DNA from: Symbiodinium natans | Lineage: Eukaryota > Sar > Dinophyceae > Suessiales > Symbiodiniaceae | Assembly: GCA_905221605.1 (NCBI GenBank) | Contig: CAJNDS010000036.1 | Span: 1,109,857 to 1,126,346, forward strand | Reading direction: 5' to 3' | Length of the DNA stretch: 16,490 nt | Part shown: in pieces, positions 1 to 6,405 of the stretch | Position numbering within the stretch: position 1 is the first letter of the stretch | How the letters are laid out: each line of letters begins with the position of its first letter | Notes under the pieces: generated by a model | The model's input: only the letters and a program-made list of their open reading frames with translations | What the model was told of the DNA's origin: nothing | Database searches by the model: none | Program-made: the position numbers and the translations under genes

Positions 1-40
1 ACTACGACTGGTGGGCAGCACGCTGCGTCTCGCGGCTTCG
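1..40 (+). CDS. Partial exon A of glycosyltransferase-like gene
   Basis: The window opens in what looks like coding sequence. Reading from position 3 gives YDWWAARCVSRLR, ending with two spare bases (phase 2) before a possible GT donor (gtttga at 41). A YD-x-WA-x-R segment before the SAF-GLAIY region fits my memory of this glycosyltransferase-like family, but that is recall and not a search. The phase is satisfied by exon B if B starts at 501. The 5' end is cut by the window edge, so the upstream exons and the start codon are not available. The island is short, so chance openness is possible. Confidence 0.4.
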
Positions 41-90
41 GTTTGAGTGCACTCTCGTGACAAAAGATTTTTCGATCAGGGTGTTGCCTA

Positions 91-460
91 AACCCTAGAC
101 CCTAAACCCTAACCCTAAACCCTAAACCCTAAACCCTAAACCCTAAACCCTAAACCCTAAACCCTACACCCTAAACCCTAAACCCTAACTTGCCTAAGCC
201 CCTGATTGTTGGAAGCCTGAACCTCCTAAGCCTCAAAAGCCCGAATCCCGAAATGTGCCGCCTTAACTTCCTTCAAGGGGTTTAGGGTTTAGGGTTTAGG
301 GTTTAGGGTTTAGGGTTTAGGGTTTAGGGTTTAGGGGGTTCGGAAGTATGGGCCCTTGGGTGTTATAGGGATATAAGAAACAAGGGTTGCCCGATGAAGG
401 GCCCATACTAAGGGACCCCTAAACCCTAAACACGAAACCCTAAACCCTAGACCTTAAACC
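91..460. repeat. Telomere-type arrays in both orientations (intron A-B)
   Basis: CCCTAAA units fill about 91-189, TTTAGGG units about 278-338, and degenerate CCCTAAA about 417-460. They lie in the putative intron between exons A and B. Because both strands' versions occur and unique sequence flanks them, this is interstitial repeat and not a chromosome end. The stretch at 190-277 is unique, with no gene seen. Confidence 0.9.
345..409. repeat. 13-bp perfect inverted repeat, small palindromic element
   Basis: The sequence agtatgggccctt (345-357) is repeated as its exact reverse complement at 397-409, with a 39-nt AT-rich loop. The symmetry continues weakly outward into ttaggggg and acccctaa. 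The arm sequence recurs at 4418-4430 and about 4475-4486, so this may be a dispersed MITE-like element nested among telomere-type repeats. No clear target duplication is visible. Confidence 0.6.
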
Positions 461-500
461 CCTCTACCTGCCGGGCCCTTGCCAACCAGAAGTTGCCCAG

Positions 501-545
501 AAGTCCCGAGGACAAGGACTCCAAGAACTGCCTCTCTCACAAGAG
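501..545 (+). CDS. Candidate exon B of glycosyltransferase-like gene
   Basis: A pyrimidine-rich stretch ends in the acceptor ttgcccag at 500. Continuing exon A's phase, the frame reads SPEDKDSKNCLSHK with strongly G/C-biased third positions; the two other frames are not biased this way. The 3' border is uncertain. A GA donor at 546 (cacaa then gaga) gives the phase exon C needs, whereas the nearby GT at 551 does not. GA and GC donors are known from dinoflagellate genomes, but here one was chosen to satisfy the phase, so the border is an inference. Confidence 0.4.
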
Positions 546-574
546 ACCGGGTTGCGCTTTGGGATGTTCCTTGC

Positions 575-858
575 TTGTTAGGGTTTAGAGCCTGGGGGTG
601 TTTAGGGTTGAGGGTTGAGGGTTCTAGGGCATCCATGTCTTTGTTTGTTGTTTTTTTGTTTAGAAGTTGCTTTGCTTCTTTTTTTGTATCTAGGCCTTCT
701 TCGTAAATCTGATCCTGAGCCCTAAACCCCTAGCCCTAAGCCCTACATAAACCCTAAACCCTAGACATCCCCAAGCCCCAAGCCCCAAGCCCTAAACCCC
801 AAGCTCCCAGCCCTGAGCCCTGAGCCCTGACCCTAAACCCTAAACCCTGAACTCCCAG
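575..858. repeat. Degenerate telomere-type repeats (intron B-C)
   Basis: TTTAGGG/TTGAGGG units occur about 577-635, then a T-rich unique stretch, then C-strand variants (CCCTAAG, CCCCAAG, CCCTGAG, CCCTAAA) about 715-850 running up to exon C's acceptor. The order is G-strand near the donor and C-strand near the acceptor. Confidence 0.8.
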
Positions 859-907
859 GGTCTGCAACGACCGCGATGAGTTCCCCTGCATCATGGAGGC
901 TCTCCAG
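859..907 (+). CDS. Candidate exon C of glycosyltransferase-like gene
   Basis: A unique island between a CCCTAAA-type block and a TTTAGGG-type block. The acceptor ctcccag ends at 858. The frame from 860 reads VCNDRDEFPCIMEALQ, with mostly G/C third positions and two cysteines. The frame meets TGA at 911, so the exon must end before it. The nearest usable donor is GC at 908 (CAG then gcctga), leaving phase 0. The peptide is strongly protein-like and its position fits the order of the other exons. The function of this segment is unknown. Confidence 0.5.
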
Positions 908-934
908 GCCTGACGTGTTCTCTTGGGGAATTAG

Positions 935-1345
935 AGTTCGAAGGGTAAAGGGGTTTAAGGGTTTAGGGTTTAGGGTTTTAGGGTTGAGGGTTTAATGGTT
1001 TAGGGCTTTCGGGTTTTAGGTTTAGGGGTCAAAGGTTGGGATGGTGAAGGGGTTTATGGGTTTAGGGGTTAAAGGCTTTGAGGGTTAAAGGGTTAGCGGA
1101 TTCAGGGATTAAGGGATTCTGGGTTTCAGGGATGAAAGGTTCAAGGGTTTAAGGGTTTAAGGGGCTAACGGCTCAAGGGTTTAAGGGTGTAAGTGTTTAA
1201 GGGTGACAAGGGTTTAAGAGGTTTAAAGGCAAGGGTGGTGCAGGGTCTAGGGGAGGCTTCCCACAGATGAGGGTATATAGAGGGGCCTTTGGGGTTTATA
1301 GGGTTGAGGGTTCAGGGTTGAGGGTTTAGGATCTGGGCTTTCGGG
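935..1345. repeat. Degenerate TTTAGGG-type tract (intron C-D)
   Basis: About 400 nt of decayed TTTAGGG, TTTAAGGG and TTGAGGG units on the G-rich strand, following candidate exon C. No gene is seen in it. Unit length drifts between 7 and 9 nt, as expected of an old array that no longer homogenises. Confidence 0.8.
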
Positions 1346-1457
1346 TTGGGGGATGAAGGCCCTTGCCCATGGGATTTTTTCAGATCATTCCCGCGTTGGT
1401 TGAGGAGGATGCTTGTTTTGGAATAGTTGTTCATTTTGCATCGACATTTCCCGCAAG

Positions 1458-1501
1458 AACCAGCTGACTTTCCCATTTCCCGGCCGCAAGGAACCTTTCG
1501 G
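1458..1501 (+). CDS. Candidate exon D of glycosyltransferase-like gene
   Basis: A unique stretch follows the G-strand repeats. A phase-0 frame from 1458 (after gcaag) or 1464 (after accag) reads NQLTFPFPGRKEPF. Possible donors are GA at 1491 (phase 0, which exon E requires) or GA at 1502. A competing reading starts at 1390 after ttttttcag and gives IIPALVEEDACFGIVV, with poor third-position bias. Either, both or neither could be an exon. This is the weakest internal exon of the set. Confidence 0.3.
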
Positions 1502-1629
1502 GAATCATCATCAGCATCACCCTCAACTTGAAAAAACTACAACCCCGAGCCCCGAACCCAAACCCTAGATTCAAACCTAAACCCTATGAATCTAACGGGG
1601 CTATCGCCCACAGCCGGGCGCGCCATGTG

Positions 1630-1858
1630 CCGAGCAGGGGAGCAGCAGCAAGAGCAACACCAACCAAAAACAACAAGAACAACACCCACGACGACGACGC
1701 CGACGGCGGCGGCGACGGCGACGGCGAAGGCGACGGCGACGGCGACGGCGACGGCAGCAGCAACCACAGCAGCAAGAGCAACAGCAAGAGCAACTTCAAC
1801 AGCAACAACAAGAACAACAAGAAGAAGAGCAACAGCAGCAACAACAGCACAGGAGCCA
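1630..1858. repeat. Trinucleotide-type low-complexity tract (GAC/GGC, AGC/AAC)
   Basis: The tract runs from AGC/AAC-rich triplets through GACGACGACGCC and a block of GGCGAC hexamers (about 1700-1755), then back to AGC/AAC/AAG triplets. It keeps several overlapping frames open on both strands purely through composition. I see no domain in any frame and do not call a gene. It lies inside the presumed D-E intron. Confidence 0.8.
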
Positions 1859-1959
1859 CTAGAGAGGACCGACCGTCGGCTTGAACTGCTCCCTTTTCCC
1901 CTGTCCCCAAGCTCCCAGCCGCATCCAAAACCCGAGGCCCGACCCGCTGATGCTCATAA

Positions 1960-2260
1960 TGCGCGCTCTTCTTGGGGTCATTTCGGGTGACCGGTACCCC
2001 CCCAAAAAACATCAACAACGCGTCTTCGGCAAAAGTTAAAGAACAGAGTCGATGATGCTGGGGAATAGCGCGTTTTTCGCAAAAAAATGTACCTAAAGAA
2101 TGATGCCCTTCGGAAGCCGAATTTGGAGCCGGATGTTGGCTTCCAAGCCGGGTCGGCGGCATATGACGCCACCCGGGGTAGCTAAAGCTCGGGCTGGCAC
2201 CTAGCGGCGATACACCACTCCGGCTCAAGCCGCCGACTGCACAGGGCTTGGGCGCTTGAA
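1960..2260. other. Unique non-repetitive insert, possible dispersed repeat
   Basis: About 300 nt free of telomere-type units, with a different texture (gtcatttcgggtgaccgg, cgcaaaaaaatgtacc, cggcggcatatgacg). The minus strand is open for 64 codons at 1978-2172. The block seems familiar as a dispersed repeat of Symbiodiniaceae genomes, but I cannot verify this. No coding domain is recognised. Confidence 0.3.
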
Positions 2261-2274
2261 TGGTGGGGCGTGTT

Positions 2275-2482
2275 GGGGGGGGGGGGGGGGGTTTACGGGA
2301 AAACCCCAAACCCCAAACCCCAAACCCCAAACCCCAAACCCCAAACCCCAAACCCCAAACCCCAAACCCCAAACCCCAATCCCCAAACCCCAAACCCCAA
2401 ACCCCCAAACCCCGAACCCCGAACCCCGAACCCCGAACCCCAAACCCCAAACCCAAACCCCAAACCCCAAACCCCAAACAGG
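2275..2482. repeat. Poly-G run plus CCCCAAA array
   Basis: Seventeen consecutive G (2275-2291) are followed after a short spacer by a dense array of CCCCAAA heptamers (about 2303-2400), a CCCCGAA sub-block (about 2408-2437), and CCCCAAA again to 2480. The complementary strand reads TTTGGGG, with strong G-quadruplex potential. The variant has been homogenised locally instead of being mixed with CCCTAAA. The array ends about 35 nt upstream of exon E's acceptor. Confidence 0.9.
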
Positions 2483-2515
2483 TTTTAGGGGTCAAAAGCC
2501 TTCTCCTGTCCGCAG

Positions 2516-2591
2516 GACAGCGACACGGATCACTTCCGACCTGTGCGTTCGGCCTTCAACGGCCTGGCCATCTACAAGAAAGATGCCCTAG
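2516..2591 (+). CDS. Exon E, glycosyltransferase-like SAF-GLAIY motif
   Basis: The acceptor tgtccgcag ends at 2515, just after the large CCCCAAA array. Phase 0 gives DSDTDHFRPVRSAF then NGLAIYKKDAL, with about 70% G/C third positions. The stretch PVRSAFNGLAIYK resembles the [VS]-x-SAF-GG-[LF]-A-[IL]-Y segment I recall from a family of protist and algal nucleotide-diphospho-sugar glycosyltransferases. This is a recognition by motif and was not checked by search. To match exon F's phase it must end at 2591 before a GA donor (ctag then gagttc); a GT at 2594 gives the wrong phase. The intron that follows starts with TTTAGGG units. Confidence 0.6.
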
Positions 2592-2604
2592 GAGTTCAAG
2601 CAAA

Positions 2605-3112
2605 AGGGTTTAGGGTTTAGAGTCTAGGAGTTCAACTTAGTAGTAGTAGCGCAGGCAACCTTCAACCATTTTTGGGTTTAGGCTAGGGTTTAGTGTTTAG
2701 GATCTAGGAGTTCAACTTAGTAGTAGAGTAGGTAAACCTTCGAGCATTTTTTGGGTTTAGGGTTTACGGCTTCGGGGTTTCGAAGTTTTGGGGTTTGGGA
2801 GTTCAAGCCCTAAACTTGGATTGTTCCCCTTGTAGTAACAGTCCTTAATAGGGGTTTAGGGTCTAGGGTTTAGGGTTACCCCTATTATAATCCCGATTAG
2901 GTGTTAGTATAAGGGGGAACATCCCAGCCCTAACCCTGCAAACCCTGCAAATTGCAGGGTGTAGGGCTTAGGGTTGAGGTTCAGGGAAACCCACCCTAAA
3001 CAACAAACCCCAAACCCGAAACCCCAAACCCCCAACCCCAAACCCCGAACCCCGAACCCCGAACCCCGAACCCCAAACCCCAAACAAACCCTAAACCCTA
3101 AATCCATACCCT
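2605..3112. repeat. Telomere-type repeats of intron E-F, G-strand then C-strand
   Basis: Short TTTAGGG groups at about 2607-2630, 2682-2702, 2753-2800 and 2851-2877 are followed by C-strand CCCCAAA, CCCCGAA and CCCTAAA units about 2993-3110. The phrase ctaggagttcaacttagtagta is locally duplicated (about 2622 and 2703). The donor side is G-strand and the acceptor side is C-strand. Confidence 0.85.
2823..2920. repeat. Long imperfect inverted repeat with telomeric loop
   Basis: The arm gttccccttgtagtaac (2823-2839) pairs with gttagtataagggggaac (2903-2920). A second inner arm, ttaatagggg (2845-2854), pairs with cccctattataa (2879-2890). The loop consists of TTTAGGG/TCTAGGG units. It could be a small palindromic transposable element or a hairpin formed by repair. 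No target duplication could be fixed. Confidence 0.55.
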
Positions 3113-3128
3113 GAATTCGGTTCCGCAG

Positions 3129-3193
3129 GAGACTGCAGATACGATGCGACGAACCGCGACACCTCTGCACCGGGTCACAAGGACACTTTCCGG
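3129..3193 (+). CDS. Exon F, CRYD segment of glycosyltransferase-like gene
   Basis: The acceptor ttccgcag ends at 3128 and the donor is cgg then gtaggt at 3194, a near-consensus GT site. With one base carried in from exon E the frame reads DCRYDATNRD, then TSAPGHKDTFR, ending in phase 0. The C-x-Y segment between a SAF-GLAIY block and a DCEHV block is the order expected for the glycosyltransferase-like family. Clean canonical borders and agreement of phase on both sides make this one of the safest exons in the window. Confidence 0.62.
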
Positions 3194-3204
3194 GTAGGTG
3201 CTTG

Positions 3205-4045
3205 GGTTTAGGGTTTAGGGTGCGTAGTGAGCTGCAGCCCTTAAGGCGCCTTGCCGGCGTGCGTCCTTACCCCACCGCACACTCTACTTGTGAGTGTTGG
3301 GGCGGGCAAGGGGTGGGCATATAAAATTGACCAGGTACAAGGTCTTCAGATAGGGTTTAGGGTTTGGGGTTCAGGGTTCAGGGTTCAGGGTTCAGGGTTC
3401 AGGGTTCCTTAATATTGGGTAGAAGAGATCATGCTTTGGATTCTTTATGCAGGGTGGGTGTAAAGAGTTTAGGGTTTCCGGGCTCAAGTTTAGGGCTTAT
3501 CGGTGTTTTTGGCTTACCTAGCCTACCCTAAACCCCATACCCTAAACCCCATACCCTAAACCCTAAGCCCTAAACCCGAAACCCTAAACCCTAAACCTTT
3601 GGGTGGTGGCGGCTTTTGGGAGGCTGGACACCTAAAATCTAAACCCTGAACGAAACCCCTCCATCCAGTACTTCCGACGTCCCCCTAGCTAAGGACTCTC
3701 CGCTGCATCTGCGAGAAAGGATAGGTGAGATTCCTTAGCTAAGTTGCCCTAGGCCCGAAACCCTAAACCCGTCATCGAGTTTAGCTGCTATTCCTTACAC
3801 ATTAGGGTCCCGCAGCCCCCGCCCCAGTAACCCCAGCCAAGCCCCCCCACCCGCCCTGGACCCTTAACCCTGGACCCTTAACCCTAGACCCTAGACCCTA
3901 GACCCAGACCCTAGACCCTAGACCCTAAACCCTAAACCCTAAACCCTAAACCCTACACCCCCCCCTCCCCCCTAAAAAAACCTTTCGTTCAAAACTTTCG
4001 CAACCCTCAACCCTGAACCCTAAACCCTAAACCCTAAACCCTAAT
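3205..4045. repeat. Telomere-type repeats of intron F-G, G-strand then C-strand
   Basis: TTTAGGG/TTCAGGG units lie at about 3205-3228, 3350-3408 and 3468-3500. C-strand CCCTAAA, CCCCATA and CCCTAGA units lie at about 3522-3600, 3755-3772 and 3855-4045. The change of strand falls at about 3510. The unique pieces between (3229-3345, 3601-3750, 3773-3850) show no reading frame I would call. Confidence 0.85.
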
Positions 4046-4073
4046 AAAGGGGTTTCGGGAGCTGTGCAACCAG

Positions 4074-4140
4074 GACTGCGAGCATGTGGGCTTCCACGAC
4101 TGCCTGGCAGAGCATGGCGCACGGTTCATGCTGAACTCCG
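4074..4140 (+). CDS. Exon G, DCEHV-FH motif of glycosyltransferase-like gene
   Basis: The acceptor gcaaccag ends at 4073 and the donor is ccg then gtaggc at 4141. Phase 0, as left by exon F, reads DCEHVGFHDCL, then AEHGARFMLNS, with 18 of 22 third positions G/C. An acidic-Cys-Glu-His block followed by FH-x-CL and GAR-F-x-LN is the strongest family-like signature here and fits the C-terminal part of the same glycosyltransferase-like domain. Direct catalytic roles cannot be assigned from sequence alone. It ends with one spare base (phase 1). Confidence 0.62.
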
Positions 4141-4320
4141 GTAGGCCTCAACCCGGGTTAGGGGTTAGGGTTTAGGGTTTAGGGTTCAGGGTTTGCTAGA
4201 GTTTAGGAAGCCATTTTGCGGAGTTTCGGGCTTAGGGTGACATTGGGGTTTGGGGGGGGTGTGATTTTCATAGGTCCCTACCGTCGAGATGCGAACTCGG
4301 CCTGGTATCTTCGGGTAGTT

Positions 4321-4410
4321 ACATGGGTGGCTGTCAAAATTATGGTTCCTTTTTCGGCTCCCTATGATCATACGGCACCTAATATCATTATTTTGACAAC
4401 CACCCACATG
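4321..4410. repeat. Approximately 24-bp inverted repeat, MITE-like
   Basis: The arm acatgggtggctgtcaaaat (from 4321, continuing to 4344) is the imperfect reverse complement of 4386-4410, with about 23 of 26 aligned positions matching and a 41-nt centre. It lies inside intron G-H. The open frames across it on both strands arise from this symmetry and are not called as genes. Confidence 0.6.
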
Positions 4411-4417
4411 GTCCCTT

Positions 4418-4486
4418 AGTATGGGGCCTTAGAAGCGGACCCCTTTTGTACCCCTTATATATCGTATACAACTTTAGGGCCCATAC
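4418..4486. repeat. Second copy of the AGTATGGGCCCTT palindromic element
   Basis: The arms agtatggggcctt (4418-4430) and tttagggcccatac (about 4473-4486) surround an AT-rich centre. The left part, ggtcccttagtatgg, is the reverse complement of the right end of the element at 345-409, indicating a shared dispersed family. Confidence 0.5.
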
Positions 4487-4672
4487 ATCAGAACCCTTTA
4501 AAGGAGGTTCGGGACCATGTTAAGGGCCCAGAAAACTACCCCTAAACCCTAAGCCCTAAGCCCTAAACCCTAAACCCTGAACCCAAAACCCTAAACCCTA
4601 AACCCTAAACCCTAAATCCTAAACCCTAAACCCTAAACCCTATCCATTAAGGGCCCATGAAACTGCCCTCAG

Positions 4673-4739
4673 ATGGTAGGCTCCACGCTTGGTGGTCCAA
4701 CCTGGGTGACGAGCCGACAGAGGCAGCATCCTTGCGCGG
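4673..4739 (+). CDS. Candidate exon H, near the C-terminus
   Basis: The acceptor ctgccctcag ends at 4672, directly after a CCCTAAA array. The phase left by exon G gives DGRLHAWWSNLGDEP then TEAASLR, with about 70% G/C third positions. The open frame runs on to TAG at 4762. The exon may therefore be terminal, or may end at a GC donor at 4740 that feeds a weaker candidate exon at 4909-4963. An alternative partner for exon G is 4274-4304 (GPYRRDANSAW, good acceptor and GT donor), which is not phase-compatible with this exon. Confidence 0.42.
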
Positions 4740-4764
4740 GCTGGGAGGGCTTTGGGGGGTCTAG

Positions 4765-5042
4765 GACTTAGGGTTTAGGGTTTAGGGTTCAGGGTTTAGG
4801 GTTTAGGGTTTAGGGTTTAGGGTTCAGGGTTCAGGGTTCAGGGTTCAGGGTTCAGGGTTTAGGGTTCAGGGCTTACGGTTCGGCATCTCAAGTCCAAGCA
4901 TTCACCAGCCAAGCTCGCTACTCTGGGATCGAAGACCTGTCCACCCACCCTTTGGATCCCAGGATTCCTCTTTTAGGGTTTAGGGTTTCGGGTTTAGGGT
5001 TTAGGGTTTAGGGTTTAGGTTTAGGGTTTAGGGTTTAGGGTG
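4765..5042 (+). repeat. TTTAGGG/TTCAGGG arrays
   Basis: TTTAGGG with a homogenised TTCAGGG sub-block (about 4822-4870), a roughly 100-nt unique gap holding candidate exon I, then more TTTAGGG about 4974-5042. Only the G-strand orientation is present. Confidence 0.9.
4909..4963 (+). CDS. Weak candidate exon I
   Basis: After the acceptor caccag the frame reads QARYSGIEDLSTHPLDP, which is protein-like. It is in phase with candidate exon H if H uses a GC donor at 4740. Its 3' border would be a GA donor (cccag then gattcc) or a terminal read-through into the following TTTAGGG array, which supplies a stop. Third positions are only moderately biased and both borders are non-canonical or chosen to fit, so this is a suggestion. 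Confidence 0.25.
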
Positions 5043-5120
5043 TCACAAGAACGCAATTGCTCTTAAAGCACCCGCCTCAAGTTCTTGCGCTGTACCAATT
5101 CAGCAAAGTCACAGAGTGGT

Positions 5121-5145
5121 GGGGGGGGGGGGGGGGGGGGGGGGG
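5121..5145. repeat. 25-nt poly-G homopolymer
   Basis: Twenty-five consecutive G, followed by cggggcg. A run this long is prone to slippage and sequencing error. It also opens spurious frames rich in glycine or proline. Confidence 0.95.
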
Positions 5146-5324
5146 CGGGGCGAGGCTTCACTGATATATGTCGGGCGCATGCTGGGCTGCGTCTGCATTG
5201 AATCTTATGCTTTGCAAACCCCGACGCCGAAGGCCAGCTTGTAAAATGTTGGAAGCTTCCCAATATGGACGGGCTGTCCCGGGACATTTGTCCTGGGGCG
5301 TTGGGCGTCCCGGGCCCCCCCTAC

Positions 5325-5662
5325 CCCCCATGCCCACCAAAATTTGTGCCTTGCCCAAGAAGGTTTGTAGCTGCCCACGCAAGTTTCTGCCTTGCCCACG
5401 AAGGCGTGTGCCTTGCCCACATTGTTTGCGCCTTGCCCACGACACTTTGTGCCTTGCCCACGAAAGCTGGCCCCTACTTAATTAGTTAAAGCACAAACTT
5501 TGGTGGGCAAGGCACAAACACCCTTCGTGGGTGGGCAAGGCACAACCTTTCGTGGGCAAGGCATGCCAGATTTTGCCCGTGCCTTGCCCATGCACGCAGG
5601 TTTGTGCCTTGCCCACGAAGGTTTGTGCCTTGCCCACGCAGGTTTGTGCCTTTTCCCACGAT
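5325..5662. repeat. Approximately 21-bp minisatellite with orientation switches
   Basis: Units close to TTGTGCCTTGCCCACGAAGG repeat imperfectly. They run in one orientation at about 5325-5470, inverted at about 5490-5565, and in the first orientation again at about 5575-5662. The centre of the first switch is ctacttaattagttaaag. Units are contiguous without spacers, so this is not a CRISPR array. Open frames across it on both strands are by-products of the 21-nt period. Confidence 0.85.
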
Positions 5663-5688
5663 GCGCGTAGGGTTCATATTTATGTATA

Positions 5689-5995
5689 CATATAGAGAGA
5701 GAGTGAGAGAGATGTTTAGGGTTTAGGTTTCGGGTCCAGGGTTTAGGTTATGTGGCCTTACTGAGAATTAAGGGTGTACTTCGGATCAAGCTGCTCTACA
5801 AGTTTCCGCGACGAGCCACTAGAACCACAAGCCGTGTATATATATATATATATATAGATATATGTATGTACGTACGTATGTATGTATAGGGTTGTAGGGT
5901 TTAGGGAAACCACAAGCCATATGTATCTATCAAACTATCTATGTGTCTATCTATAGATGTATATGTATATGTATGTATATATATATATGTATACC
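5689..5995. repeat. AG, TA and TATG microsatellites
   Basis: The region contains a GAGAGA run (about 5694-5712), a TA run (about 5835-5856), TATG/TACG runs (about 5858-5888) and further TATG/TA (about 5957-5990). The phrase aaccacaagcc occurs at 5823 and again at 5906. No gene is seen. Confidence 0.85.
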
Positions 5996-6013
5996 TCTTC
6001 ACAATAGACCCAG

Positions 6014-6088
6014 AAGCGGCTCAGGAGGCGGCGGAGGCGGAGCCAGCCAAGGACGAAGCTGAGAACTCAGAGCCTCGCGTGGCAGAGA
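6014..6088 (+). CDS. Acidic mini-exon, copy 1
   Basis: The acceptor is cttcacaatagacccag (to 6013) and the donor gaga then gtaggc (6089). Phase 1 in and phase 1 out, 75 nt. The frame includes AAEAEPAKDEAENSEPRVAE. It lacks the cysteine seen in later copies. Function unknown; an acidic low-complexity repeat module. Confidence 0.45.
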
Positions 6089-6227
6089 GTAGGCAGTGGC
6101 TGCGGGAGCTTCCAACCGAAACCTCAATTGTCAGGGAGGGCGTTTGGTCTAGGGTTCCAGCTCAGGAGAGTGGAGAGCAGGCGGTGGATCAGCTAGCATG
6201 CCGGAGGAAGCCGCCTTGGGGTTCCAG

Positions 6228-6290
6228 CTAAGGAGTCGGCAGAGGCGGAACCAGTCAAGGACGAGAACTCAGTGCCTTGTGTGGCAAAGA
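6228..6290 (+). CDS. Acidic mini-exon, copy 2
   Basis: The acceptor is ggttccag (to 6227) and the donor aaga then gtaggc (6291). It is 63 nt, phase 1-1. The frame reads KESAEAEPVKDENSVPCVAK. A six-nt deletion relative to other copies keeps the frame, which argues for coding constraint. Confidence 0.5.
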
Positions 6291-6405
6291 GTAGGCGGTG
6301 GTTAAGGGAGCCTCAACCGAAACCTCAGTGGAGAGTTGGTTCAGCTAGCATGTCAGCGGGAGCCTCCAGCCGAATCCTCAAGCTTTTGAGGGTTTGGGGT
6401 TCCAG

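Larger units (their letters stand above)
4155..4645. repeat. Telomere-type repeats of intron G-H
   Basis: A short TTTAGGG group lies at 4156-4195, directly after exon G's donor, and a longer CCCTAAA array at about 4541-4642, before exon H's acceptor. The C-strand array is bracketed by two imperfect copies of ttaagggccca-(3 nt)-aact-(1 nt)-ccc, at about 4519 and 4648. Confidence 0.8.

Noticed and set aside
1528-1990. Two plus-strand frames of 118 and 134 residues
   Set aside because: Low-complexity Asp/Gly/Asn/Ser or Ala/Thr runs from triplet repeats, open on both strands, so composition explains them.
1584-2495. 303-residue minus-strand open frame
   Set aside because: It is made of Gly/Leu/Trp-rich translation of CCCCAAA repeats and Leu/Pro/Ser runs from the triplet tract; no domain and no unique conserved segment.
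2256-2613. Plus-strand open frames rich in PNPKPQT
   Set aside because: These are direct translations of the CCCCAAA heptamer array, which is open in three frames; only the last part overlaps exon E.
4274-4304. Exon reading GPYRRDANSAW after tgattttcatag
   Set aside because: Good borders and phase with exon G, but its outgoing phase produces a stop when joined to exon H; kept only as an alternative 3' exon.
4186-4419. Open frames on both strands of 67-73 residues
   Set aside because: They cross the 4321-4410 inverted repeat and show no domain; symmetry explains paired openness.
5325-5662. CRISPR array
   Set aside because: Units are contiguous and imperfect, with no unique spacers, and the orientation switches.
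5063-5677. Several overlapping frames on both strands
   Set aside because: They arise from the 21-nt minisatellite and poly-G, whose period is a multiple of three.
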